Origin: Andrena cerasifolii
Taxonomy: Eukaryota; Arthropoda; Insecta; Hymenoptera; Andrenidae
Reading direction: 5' to 3'
Assembly (NCBI RefSeq): GCF_050908995.1
Contig: NC_135119.1
Coordinates: 19,497,001-19,561,000, forward strand
Length of the DNA: 64,000 bases
Position 1 is the first letter of the stretch. Each line of letters starts with the position of its first letter. Position numbers and translations under genes: made by a program. Shown here piece by piece: positions 24,680-35,611 of the stretch. A model generated the notes under the pieces. That model was given only the letters and a program-made list of their open reading frames with translations. It did not search any database and was not told where the DNA came from.

Positions 24680-25183
24680 TACAAAAAAGTTACCACTTTT
24701 TCGAACCACCCTACTTCTATTACTTTTCAATATCAACTCAAAACTGCAGTTTGTGCCTAATATACATTTACTGAAAGAGAATTAAAAGCTGTATAAAGCA
24801 CAGTTACAGTTGAATTTATTTAACTAACAAACAAAAACTCTATATAATAAACCAGGCAGCACACTTTTAAAGCCAACAAAAAGTTACCACTTTTGAACAT
24901 TAATAAAAAAATCTAATACTTTGTGGGGGCACCTTTTGCTGTTAGGACAACCTAAAAAGTTTGTAAACGTGGTAACTTCTTTGTCGGCCCCAGAAATGTG
25001 TTACCCCGGTCAGTGTCATATAACATTTTTGTTTGTCAGATAAATAAATTCAACTTTAACTGGGTTTTATACAGCTGTAAATTATCCATCAGAATATGCA
25101 TATTAAACATAACACAGTCCCAAATTGTATGCCAAGAAATAACAAGGAAAGGAACAAATCGAAAAAGCGGTAACTTTTTTGTC
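24680..25183. mobile_element. Tc1-like palindromic relic with an inner insertion
   Basis: CATACAAAAAAGTTACCACT near 24679 and GCGGTAACTTTTTTGTCCG near 25166-25184 are inverted. The arms continue over AAAGCTGTATAAA / TTTATACAGCT-type blocks and the AATTTATTTAACT..CAAACAAAAA section. The centre contains a second, smaller element (24876-24988). Arms have diverged considerably. Confidence 0.6.
24876..24988 (-). mobile_element. Tc1-like transposon remnant, deleted copy
   Basis: Inverted ends CCAACAAAAAGTTACCACTT and CGTGGTAACTTCTTTGTCGG enclose about 70 bp. On the minus strand this reads AKGAPTKY then stop, closely resembling the C-terminal residues of Tc1-family transposases. All upstream coding sequence is deleted. 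It sits in the loop of the surrounding palindrome. Confidence 0.55.
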
Positions 25184-25289
25184 CGTTTGGGTATGCATCA
25201 TTTTGTAATGGCAAATCACTTTAACTCTACCATTTCTTTTATCATCAACTAGTCGTTATTAACGCGCGTCGTATCTTACAAATGGACTG

Positions 25290-25651
25290 ACAAGGGGAGG
25301 ACACCATGTGGTAGACACCAATTTTGATGAGCCTTGGCACGATGGAACTATATCGAAAATAAGTAAATAGGTATCCGAGCGTTTCTACCAATGAGCCTTA
25401 ATAATAGAGATATTTACATGGAAATTATTAAAAATTTCATAGTGGATACACTGCCGTGGCCCCCGGAGGATTCCCCTCTGAAGGAGTCGGGGTGCCTTTT
25501 AAAGATTTCCCAAGTTAAAAAAAATTATAAATAAAATAATTTATAAAAAAAAATGTTAAAGTCTTTTTTTTTAACATGGAGACATCTTCAAAAGGCACCG
25601 CGACGCTTCCTGAGGGGAACCTCCCGCGGGCGCCATCCAGGGTAGAGTGGC
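25290..25651. mobile_element. Foldback element, truncated copy (ACAAGGGGAGG family)
   Basis: Begins ACAAGGGGAGGACACCATG. The left arm is nearly the same as that of 45406-45964; a central AT-rich turn near 25510-25580 is followed by an inverted section only up to about 25651, so the distal right arm is missing. Non-coding. Confidence 0.75.
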
Positions 25652-26100
25652 AATAATTGCCTAGTTATGACGACACGCAAAACTATTTCGAAAAAGCTGG
25701 ATCACCTAATTCGCCGGACATCTAACGTCGTCTGTATCGAGTCCCACGAGTCTGAAATCACCCTACCTCGCCGTTCCTCGAGACATTTATGCCTAGCACT
25801 AAAGGATCGTCGATGTCGTATCCCACGAGTCCCAGGTCGTCCATATCGACTACCACGAGCCTGGTGTCGGTATCGAGGTTCACAAGCAGAGAGTCCTCCC
25901 CATTCGAGCTGACAGGGTCTTCATGGCAATCATGGGAAACATCGCGCGATATTGCTGTATCCACTTCAAACGCGCCTCCTCTTCATCCCAAGTGTTGGAC
26001 GAATTCTTTGTGGCCCTCATTTCAGCAGAGGGTCCCGCCATTGCGCCAGTGCAAACGGACCTTAACCCCTGGAACCATAGTGGGGCAGCAATTAAATAAA
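25652..26100. other. Coding-like stretch open in several frames on both strands
   Basis: Bounded by two repeats. Three frames are informative. One + frame (about 25804-26097) stays open, ending with a segment containing SSSQVLDEFFVALISAEGP and then NPWNHSGAAIK and a stop. Another + frame is Ser/Thr-rich (25789-26127). On the minus strand, 25758-25964 has RLVVVDMDDLGLVGYDIDDP, a repeated acidic motif. A run of about 30-bp imperfect repeats around CTCGTGG..GTCGATA..GACGA underlies this. It may be a remnant of a transposon or host gene; no family is recognised and neither strand nor frame is settled. Confidence 0.25.
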
Positions 26101-26215
26101 AAATTATTTAAACAACGGATCAAGTAATAAATTTCATCGATTGAAGTTAACCCGAGTCAACTTTATTCGACACGTGACGAATAATTCTTTTACTTTCATT
26201 CTTTATTCGAAATTT
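26087..26215. repeat. Dispersed repeat relic, copy 1
   Basis: AAATAAAAAATTATTTAAAC and GGATCAA plus downstream TTAACCCG and TTTATTCGA blocks match the segment at 46685-47060. No ends are defined. It follows the ACAAGGGG-family foldback in both places. Confidence 0.5.
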
Positions 26216-28491
26216 CATTTATATAAAAATTTTGACGCTGTGACACTTTTAGAGTGTAGACATCTCACACTCTGGTTTCACGGGCGACTCAAAAGCGAAT
26301 TTTGAATATTTAAAAATTCGTTTTTAATGTTTCTGAAAAATTCTTTTGTATCTCTCTCTCTCGAGGTTAGATTTAGAGAAGATATTTACAGAATCGGGTT
26401 TTCGTTTACAGAAAGAAAACCGAGAGAGTGTGAAAGCTTGACATTCCAGCGTCTATTGACACGTTCGTCGGGAGGATTAGAATTCTCTCGGATCGCCGAC
26501 CTCGCAGTGTCGTTCTGGGGTTAAGACAGCACCTCGTGGCCAGTTCTATCAGCATTTTTTAACTGGACGGGTGCAGATGATCCATGGAGACAGCGTAAAT
26601 CATTCCCAGGATTTATGGCCCGCTTGTGCATGCCATTTATCAAAGGTGGTTAGCATTTATCTGGCAGTTCGGTATCTGAACTTTTATCTGCGCCTCAAAC
26701 GGAAGCAAATATCGCTGCCCGATAGATCAAAGAGCCGCGTCGCTTTATGCACTCCTTTTTCCGCGTTATTTCGAGCACGCGGTATATCACACAATCGTTC
26801 GCGGAGATTCGTCGGCCGTCGGTGACAAAGTAATTTATTATTTCGCGATATTGCATGGCCGTTGTTATAAGATTCCCCTCGATTTATTGGCAACCGCTGC
26901 AAGGTCTGGGATGGCCCTGTGCTCTTCGCGCTCGAGCAGTCGGGACTTCGACTCAACGCAGAATCTCATTGCCATTTCGATGAATTTACCTACGTTTTAA
27001 TTCACAGCACAAGCTACGATACTTTTACAGCTATTTGTTTTACTTTAAACGTTTACGTGCCACCACCGCTGGGAATAGTTTGAATTAAAACTCAGAACGT
27101 GTCTTCGGGTATTTCATTCCTGGTGCCACGAAAAAAAAAAGAACTTAGAGCGTAAGCGAAGGGTTAGTGCGGTGGACAAGTGGAGCTGAAAGCTAGACAG
27201 GGTTTGTACGTGACCGTGATGGTGAAGGGGTAGCTAGAAACTGAGGCTGGGAGCGCTTGAAAAAGTGGAATTTTTGAAGTGCCCGGTGAGAAATATACCT
27301 AGCTTCGCCGGGCACGCGAATAAACTCCAAAATATAATAGATTCGCGATGACAAAAGCGCCCCAAGAGAAAGAGGCAACGTTGGTTCCATATTTTTCTAA
27401 CAGAAAACCAACAAAAAAAAAAAACAACAGATAATCAGATTCTACTGCTCCCGTCTAGTACTTCGCGTGCAGCGGAATTTTTCCAGCTCTGAGGCGCAGT
27501 TGCGCGGAGTAAATGGCGGGCAAACTATCGAGGGGGGAATTTATTCGATGTAACTTTTTGTCCCTATTCTGACAAAGTTTTCCTGCAAATAATTTCCACA
27601 AGCTACGTCACGTGAGAGGCAATTCCGACTGGCAGGCATAGGACGATCGTTATTGCAGTGAGAAATTATTTGACACGCGGGCCTGGTTAACGAGCGCGAT
27701 TTTAAATTCATGAGGCTTAATTAGCGTGTATCGGGGCTGCCGCGCCAGCTGCCGGCAGCTCGGCGTAAACTGGGTCCAAGACACGTGAATGGTCTCGCCC
27801 ACCCCGAAGAGTTTCCCACCCTGTTTCGGATTATATTAGTCTGGCTCTCGACGTCCGACGATTATGCCAGTGATATACGACGAACGCCACCTATGCGACG
27901 CAATCGGCCGCTTCCGTCTAGGTGTCGCGCGTGTACCCACCCATCCTCCCCGCTTTTAATATTGTGGGGATTTCTCGGCTGGAATTAAAGCTGGGATTTA
28001 TCCTGCGTCGTTACGCAAATGACACTCGCGCCCTCGTTCATGACAAGAATCATCATTGTTGTTACGTCCTACGAGAGATTGCAATTTTCTGCGTCTTCCC
28101 TCGTGCCTCCGCCCTTCTTATTTCACCGTGTAAAGCTGCAATTTCAGGGGGGAAATGGCTGTTAAAGCACCATCCTCTTGGTATAGACGACGGGACCTTT
28201 TCGTGGAATTATGGCGCAGCGGAGGCTACCTCGGCGAAACTTCGCACGGTTTTGGTGTATCGTGGCAACGAATGTATTAGAAATTTTGTGATATTTTTTA
28301 ATTGGTGAGGAGGTTAGTGATACCGGGGGGATTTAATTTGTATGTTTAGTTTTGTCTAGTTCGACGGCAGGTGGTTTTGTGAGATTTATCTTGTTTGGGA
28401 TTGTGAAATTGACAGTAGTTTTAGGAAATGCTAAGTGTAGGGTAAACTTCGAAATACTGGGAACTTGGTGAGTTTGAGGAATGGTGGAGGG
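26216..28491. other. Gene-free stretch, partly GC-rich
   Basis: GC- and CpG-rich between about 26400 and 28300 with overlapping frames (128 codons at most) and no domain. The region 28310-28490 is G/T-rich on this strand. Nothing else recognised. Confidence 0.45.
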
Positions 28492-29242
28492 TTAAGGGGT
28501 TATACCTAGTCAGGCGGCTGAAAAGAGGCGAATGTTTGTGAATTTTTTTTGGAGAAGCGGAAGCGTATATTTTTAGAAAACTTTTTGCAGTTAAAAGAGC
28601 AACATTTAAAAGATATTTGGTAATTTTTTCGTAGAAAAATATTTACGTTTATAATAAAATAAAAAACGACATCCAAGAAGCATTTTTAAAAATTTGCTTT
28701 TGCGGTGAGCACTGCCATTCGGAATCAGAATATCTAAAATCAAAAAACAAAAAAGATTTCGTTAGTATATTCATGTATTCTCAGGTTGACGGAGAGAATT
28801 TTCTGAAATATTAATTTAAAACAAAATGGTGGCTATTTAAAGTTGAAATCCTGATTTCGTGCAAAAATCACGCGAAAAAATCAGGATATCAACTTTAAAT
28901 AGCCGCCATTTTGTTATAAATTAATATTTCGGAAATTCCCTCCGTTGAGCAGAGAATACATTAATATACTAACGAAATCTTTTTTGTTTTTTGATTTTAG
29001 ATAATCTGGTTCCGAATGGCAGTGCTCACCGCAAAACCAAATTTTTAAAAATGCTTCTTGGATGTCGCTTGTTATTTTATTATAAACTTAAATATTTTTC
29101 TACGAAAAAATTACCAAATATTCTTTAAATATTTCTCTTTTAAGCGCAAAAAGTTTTGTAAAAATATACGCTTCCGCTTCTTCAAAAAAAATTCACAAAC
29201 ATTCGCCTCTTTTCGGCCGCCTGACTAGGTATAACCCCTTTA
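28492..29242. mobile_element. TTAA-flanked foldback MITE, copy 1
   Basis: TTAAGGGGTTATACCTAGTC (28492) and GACTAGGTATAACCCCTTTA (ending 29242) bound near-perfect inverted arms of about 350 bp meeting near 28860. The right target reads TTTA instead of TTAA, one change from the expected site. It shares nearly its whole length with 61048-61804. The TTAA target points to piggyBac-type mobilisation; no transposase is encoded. Confidence 0.85.
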
Positions 29243-29285
29243 GGAGTAACGCCACGATGACAGGCCAAAAAATGGTAGGATAACT

Positions 29286-29501
29286 TTGCAGGTGATTTTA
29301 CAGAAATTTATGAACTTTATTAAAAATGTCACACGAGGTTCTTATGATGTGTATAAAGAAGAACAAAAAACACTTTTATCAGATTATTTAGCAAAAATTG
29401 GCAGCACAGTAGCCGCACAACTGATACGTATTTTCACGTTACCGCCGTTGGACCTGGAACAAACAGACAAAAAGGTCTGTAATCCACACAGTAAATACTA
29501 G
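29286..29501 (+). CDS. Short open frame, unknown, possible remnant
   Basis: A 71-codon frame starting 44 bp after the preceding foldback. Composition is protein-like (FIKNVTRGSYDVYKEEQK, then LLSDYLAKIGSTVAAQLIRI). No family is recognised, and no splice or promoter signal decides for it. It could be a fragment of a decayed transposon or chance. Confidence 0.2.
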   Translation: MQVILQKFMNFIKNVTRGSYDVYKEEQKTLLSDYLAKIGSTVAAQLIRIFTLPPLDLEQTDKKVCNPHSKY

Positions 29502-31269
29502 AGATGTACCCAAGATTTCGAAAAATATTAATTTTTGAAGAAATAGCAAACATTTGAAAACGATCCATTTTTTTCTAGAAAATTTAAATCCAACACCATC
29601 GTGTCCATGAATCTAATTGTAGGTGTTCATTATTTGTTAACCCTTGAAGCATGACATTTCGACAGAAAACATTAGGTAGGATTTGTGAAACAATTGAGCC
29701 ACAAATGCACCATGAAAATTAGATATGAAAGCCTGCGACGAAAACAGAAAAATTATCGCGACACTTAATAGCTGCAACTCGTAAATATCCCGAGAGTGGT
29801 GTTTTCACAGCAACGGACAGTCACGTACTCAATTTACGACTGGACGGCACTACGGCCAGTAGATTTTCCATCGTTGTCAGACTTAGCCGAAGAAGGGCCA
29901 TCCGCGCATTCGTACGACTAACTGCGCCGAGATACACGGTCGTAAAAGCTCGAGAAGAAAAAAAATCAATAAAAACTCGCAATTACTTTGTTATCCCTTT
30001 CCTAAGAGAGAATGCCCCGATAGTGGTAATAGAAGAGAACGGTTTACTGATATTAACCTTTCCTATGGGCAGACATTAAGTGCTGCGGGCGAGATATACA
30101 ACGAACCTCTAGTGGAAACACCCGCAGTGGATTTAATGCCTTAAATTGTTTTCTTTACAGCTGCAGCGTAGCTAGTTGGGGCAGCTATTAGATTTGATGA
30201 GTTGTAAATTTATTGTTTACGGTATTTCCTTCGGTGCCAGCTGTTTAAGACTGAGATTACACGTGTGTATTTTACGTGGGATTAATTTTGAAATTGCCAT
30301 ACAATGGATGAATGCCTGATTAAATATTCTTCCTATTTGAATGCAGAGATAATACTTTTGTGTTTGAACTTCGCATTTTATGGTCCATGACCACCAGGGT
30401 TTATGTGGAGAAGCGAACGGAATTAGTTATATGCCATGCAAGCATATGTGAAATGTTTTAAATCATCCTGCAGTAGCCACGTTAAAGGGATTGCTGTGGA
30501 ATATATGTATCGCGCATCAAATTCAACAGAGACATAAATGCAAATATTGAAACAGTCAAGGGATGAATGGCTATATTAAATTTGCGAAAATCTGTCGTTA
30601 TTCGTCGTTATTTCCACTGTGAAATAAATGGAGCACTTTACTGTAATGAAGTATCATTGACGTTGTAATAGCAACGATAATTAATTTTCATTTAACTGTT
30701 CTCGCACTGTAAACAATTAAAACATTTTGTATAAGATCCCACTGAAACAAATTTGTAGGTATTTCATAAAAATAGTATAAAATTTATTGACAATATCAGA
30801 ATAATTTTCTTGTTAAGAAAACGATGTAATAAATGCTCCTACGTTTATGGAGTTTCTCGTATCTAAAATATAAAAATTGCTCTTAATAAAAGGAACAGCG
30901 ACACTCGTTATAAATTTTATAAATCGCGTATATTCCTAAAGATCTTATTATTTTGGAGAACTTCTACTCGAAATAATTATAAAATAATACATGTGCGCGA
31001 AGTTATGCATAGAGGTTTGCCTATATTCCCAGACACAGTGGATTGCACGGCGCGTCTGACCACAGGCATACCTCTACCACTTACATTTTAATACTCTGCT
31101 TCTCTACTGGGGAGCTTCATTATACGGGGTGTCCGGTTATTCACAGGTTTCCTTAAACAAGGTGATTGGGAGGTAAAATGAAGAAAGAAATGCTTCGTGT
31201 ACATGGTGTCAAAAGCTGATACTTAATGAGATATAAATCTTTAAAGAAGCAACCGGATATTTCAACGCA
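29502..31269. other. Gene-free AT-rich stretch
   Basis: No gene. CGGGGTGTCCGGTTATTC at about 31126 looks like a transposon end similar in style to the CAGGGTGTCC termini at 13219, without a visible partner. Confidence 0.5.
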
Positions 31270-31485
31270 TAGGGTGGATGCACCAGTTTTGGCCACTTCT
31301 TAAAAAATATAATATTTTTCCGTGTAAGCAATAAATGTAACCTTATATTTCTGGCGGTATACTAAACTAAATATTTATGATGTGAAATTCTCCACATAAT
31401 AATGATCTGCAAGCCATTTAAAAATGAGATAAGCAAGCACATGGCCAAAAACAGTGCAATGGCCACAAACGGTACATCTACCCTA
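31270..31485. mobile_element. Short MITE with TAGGGTGGATGCACC termini
   Basis: TAGGGTGGATGCACCAGTTT (31270) and CGGTACATCTACCCTA (ending 31485) are imperfect inverted ends that also share TGGCCA-type blocks. A third related end, TAGGGTGAATGTACC, occurs alone at 31595. Non-coding and degraded. Confidence 0.55.
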
Positions 31486-32085
31486 GCGTAATATGAAGTG
31501 ATATGTACATTTATCAAAAATCTCTGGATAGATGAAAACGATGGTTATTTTGGACGTAATTTTGCCACGTACCCGGTGCTAATTTTTGAAAACGTAGGGT
31601 GAATGTACCTAAAACCTCCCAGGTTCCTAATATCGCCACTCGATCAACAATCACAGAAACGGAAGTGTTTTATTGAATCTTAAAAGTGTAAAAATGTATT
31701 GGACTGCGACAATTTTACACCACATTTGAAGAAGGTAAATCTAATAATTCTGTGAATGCAAGAATATTTACTAGAAATACATAATTAATGAAGTTCTTAA
31801 GGGGTTCGTGGACTATTGGATACGTGAAATCGTTAGTTTCTTTGACGCTAAATTACTTTGATACCAAATAATCGTTATAGTCGTGATTTTCACAATCTAT
31901 TGCGGGCACGTTTGCGAGTAATTACCAAAAAAAAAAGCATCAGAATGTATTAAATTCTCGAAATTATTAATCGTTGAAAATAACCCTGTATGGGGCGCCG
32001 CTGCAGGTGGAGTACATCGATTCAGCTGAGCCAATGATCTGCGAGCAAAATGCTTTGGCGTGAGTACTTTATACACCAAAATCTA
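31486..32085. other. Gene-free stretch
   Basis: AT-rich, only short frames. It contains the solitary TAGGGTGAATGTACC end at 31595. Nothing else is seen. Confidence 0.5.
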
Positions 32086-32238
32086 CAGAGTGGAACTTTG
32101 CCGATGAATTTGAACAAAAATTGTGGAAGTTACACACGAATCAATTTTTCCTCACATATTTATGAAAAAAAAAAACGCTTTTAATGAGTTATAAAATGTT
32201 TTACAAACATCCAATGTTGATGCGGGAATTCCACTCTG
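32086..32238. mobile_element. Short mariner-type MITE
   Basis: CAGAGTGGAAC (32086) and TTCCACTCTG (ending 32238) are flanked by TA (32084-32085 and 32239-32240). 153 bp, AT-rich, non-coding; arms are complementary only near the ends. Confidence 0.65.
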
Positions 32239-32690
32239 TAGAGGAAGGTAAATATTCATTGGTTCAAGAGTTACGATGTACACCGTGTCTGAAAATGGTG
32301 TTTCGAGAAAAACGGCTTCAAAGTTAAGTCCTCTATGCCAACACCGCTCTGCGAGGCCATAACTCGACGGTGCACCGACTTACGTTCGCTGCTATACCTT
32401 CTACAATTATTCGAATTTCTTCATGAAATTTTCTTTAAAAAGTTCATGAAGGATACGACTTTCAGAATCGATACAAAAAAAATCGATTTTTTGAAGTTGA
32501 AATAGTTTAATTCGTTTCGCAGTGAGAAGGTTCGGTTCGGTTAGGTTTTCCCAAACCTAATCCTCCCCCAAAATTGATAAAAAAACATTTCTATAGCAGG
32601 AAATCATAAAAACACATGTAGAAATAACTTCAAAGACTTAGATGTAAATTTTACAGCTCCTTTTCCTACTGTTCCGCCTTTTACCTTAGC
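32239..32690. other. Gene-free stretch
   Basis: Contains a GGTTCGGTTCGGTTAGG run near 32530 and AT-rich segments. No gene recognised. Confidence 0.4.
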
Positions 32691-33060
32691 TCCCTACCAT
32701 ATGAAATTCGCTCTGTAACCTCTTTCGCATCAGCATTAACAATTAATTATAAACTTTTACTTTTGTAATTTTCCAACTACACGCGTATGATGTTAGTTCT
32801 TACTTTTGATTATGTTATGTGGCCGTCTACATTTACTTTTCGTGCACTCTATTGTGTTAGTTTTAGTTTTAAGTAGCTTTAAATGCAAGGTTAATAACAG
32901 CTGACAGCTGTACCTCGCCTTTTGCACTCCTCTAGTGTTATATGTGCTATTCAAATCTAGCTATTCTTTTTCTTTTTCCTCTTTCTCTTTCTCGCTTTTG
33001 TATATGTTTTCTATTGTAAAGTCCACTATGCAATAAAGAATTAAAGAAGAAGAAGAAGAT
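32690..33060 (+). mobile_element. Possible LINE 3' end with (GAA)n tail
   Basis: A T-rich 3' UTR-like segment ends TGCAATAAAGAATTAAAGAAGAAG, i.e. an AATAAA signal followed by a short GAA tract. The layout matches a LINE 3' terminus, but no reverse transcriptase codons are recognisable upstream. Confidence 0.35.
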
Positions 33061-34520
33061 ATACACGAACTAATGAATATTTCTCGAGTAGGTGATACGA
33101 GGTACCTTTTTTCAACCCCCGATTTTTGTATATCTTACATTTTGAGTCCTAATTAAAAACCTGCAGGTTTCAACGATTCCATCTTACGCTACACGAAACA
33201 CGAATAATTTCACTTCACTTCGAAACAAGTAGCATACAAAAATATCAATTATTATTCAATTCAGAGCGATTTGACTCTTGCCAGGCGTTACTAGGTACCG
33301 CCACCCTATATCTCATCAAGCGTTCGAGAATAGTTGGTGTCTGAACGGTCGTGTACGTAACGTTCTACTGTGCATACGTCCGTAGATTAAAATAGGGGAT
33401 GCTGTGCATTCCCTGCAACTTACATCGATCATATTTGCCAAGAACAATCCCACGTAATACTAGGGGAACGATGAAATCGTAACGAACGAGGGAACGTACG
33501 CCCAGGCCACTCTAAACGGCTGGGCAATAATATAGATCGTATTTTTTCGAGACCACTTAGAAGACCCGGGGCCGAGTTAAATGAAGAAAGTTGTGTAAAC
33601 CCCCGTAGTAACTTTGTTACGCCCGATGATGCAACCGGTCACGTTCCCGAGCTCCCCGTCCATTTTCCCAGCACTCCGCGGCTTATCAGGCCGCCAGCTT
33701 TACGCGCCCTTATTGCTACTCAACGGAAAAGGACGTGGCGCTGCGTAAATCGTCCGATCGAGAGGAAGTTAAGTCCCCACTTATCTTTCGCCGCTGTTTC
33801 GAGCTTTCTTTAGAGTCGCCGTTCCAGAGCCGCGCCATTGAAATTCAACGTCGGCCAGGGCCAGTAGGATTCGATACACCTTCCCGCGTATTTATCCGCC
33901 TCTGCCGTACACTTGTTTCGCCCGGAAAGAGGAGGTATGTCCGTAAGATTATTCTCGCAACGCTGGTCTAGGTCACGTAGCTGGTTTACGGACCAACCTT
34001 ATGCCGCCTTCCCCGCGAAACAATCTATCAACCCGCGCGAAGTAAAAAACGGTCCTCGCAACAGCTTCGTGGAAAGCGATAACAGATCCCACAGTACCGG
34101 CAAGAATGTCAACGTTGTTGCATTATTAGCGTCACAGTAAATTGTTGCAGCGGTTGGTAGGGATAATTGTAGCACAGTAAGAGTGTGCTCGTTGCTCTTC
34201 TGAGTAGTTTTAAGAGACGTAATAGGAATTCGTTTATTTTCGGAAATGAAATTTCAGTTAGTTCAAATTGTGCATTAGTAGTTAATCGCGAGCGTATAAA
34301 CATATCTACGATTCATAATAAATGTTAGCTAAATGTTAGCGATGCATAATCGAAGCGAGATAATGCGCTTGGTGCGTTTGTGCTTGTTCCAATTTTTGAG
34401 AGTGAGCAATCCATTAACCCTCAGGCGGGCGCGCCAATGAGAGGTACGCGAGCAGGCGCGTGGTGAACTCGGTTCGTCAGGGGAAAATAATCATTTTAGC
34501 CCCCTTATATATTACACTTC
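33061..34520. other. Gene-free stretch with GC-rich patch
   Basis: About 33600-34100 is GC- and CpG-rich with frames of under 80 codons. No domain, RNA or repeat recognised. Confidence 0.45.
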
Positions 34521-34524
34521 AGGA

Positions 34525-34579
34525 ACCGGATTTTGGTAGCACGAACAAAAATAATGGTGGTGCGCTACCAAAATCCGGT
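34525..34579. repeat. Hairpin with 16-bp arms
   Basis: ACCGGATTTTGGTAGC (34525-34540) is the inverted copy of 34564-34579, with a 23-base loop. It lies at the edge of the TTAA-family element ending at 34921. Confidence 0.75.
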
Positions 34580-34921
34580 GACTTCTTAATTTTTCTATGA
34601 AAATCTCGAATTTTTACAGACCATATCAGAGGTTTGCGCCGAAATGACACATGTCTTGCACATCCTGTAATTTTTCCAAGTCGATTTCAACCTCAAATCG
34701 CTCGCGATCAGGAAAAAATGAAGAGACAAAAATATTCGAGAAAAACGCGTTTAAAGTTTCTGGACAAAGGCGACGCTATAAATTGCCGCTTGACGATTTT
34801 AGCTGCCAAATCTACAATTTCGCAAATTTTACTATAAACCAAGCGGCATTTTATTGAGAAAAGATAGTGCTTTCGGAAAATGCAATAAAAAATCGATTTT
34901 TCGACTGCCTAGTCCCCTTAA
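34550..34921 (-). mobile_element. TTAAGGGGACTAGG-family element, copy 1
   Basis: Inverted relative to 56895-57341. Shared blocks include the ACTTCTTAATTTTT start, AACGCGTTTAAAGTTTCTGG, AAATGC-AATAAAAAATCGA, and the end CTAGTCCCCTTAA. Its terminal TTAA (34918-34921) is also the left TTAA of the next element. The left boundary is uncertain. Non-coding. Confidence 0.7.
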
Positions 34922-35611
34922 GGGGGGAGCCTGGTGTAGCGGATCGAAGAAATCGATTTTTTTTTTGCATAAATCAATAGTTGAACATCACGACAATATG
35001 TTCCCAAAGCCGCAAAACGAAATTCGAAAAATTGAAGCGGATATAGCCGGTTTTGCTACGGAGCGCCAGGCTACCACAAAACTTGGGACAGTTTCACACT
35101 TTGCGGGCAATGTAACTCAAAAAATATTCAACCAATCGACTCGGCCTTGTGCACGGATATTTGTGAACATTTTCTTCATAGTACTAAGTTATTAGTATAA
35201 TGATATTGTTTAAATAAATAACTTTTTTTTAGACATTTAAGGCAAAATTTCGTTGGAAACAGTGAACTTTTTATTCAAGAGGCCGCCATTTGTTCATTTT
35301 GCATCTTTTAAGTTTCAAATTTCTTCATTCTGTGCGTACACTCATAAACTAAAAGAAAATTGTTCGATTTTTGGTTTCAGATGAAACCAAAAGACGCTAC
35401 GTTGCCCGCAGTGCAATAATTGCGTCGCCAACGGACTGGGCATAACTTTGTTATTTGCCGCTCTTTTTTAATAAAATTTTTTTGTTATATACCTTAACCT
35501 GTTAATACAATATCCTGAAAGTTTCAGAAAGATCTATCAAATACTTTCTTTAAAAAAAATTCCCGAAAAATGCCTCGATTTTCATTTAGTTGCACCAGGC
35601 TCCCCCCTTAA
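34918..35611. mobile_element. TTAA-flanked MITE, TTAAGGGGGGAGCCTGGTG termini
   Basis: TTAAGGGGGGAGCCTGGTG (34918) and CACCAGGCTCCCCCCTTAA (ending 35611) form perfect 19-bp inverted ends that include the TTAA targets. The 690-bp interior is AT-rich with no family-like protein. piggyBac-type by target and ends. It sits directly against the preceding element and shares its TTAA. Confidence 0.85.
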
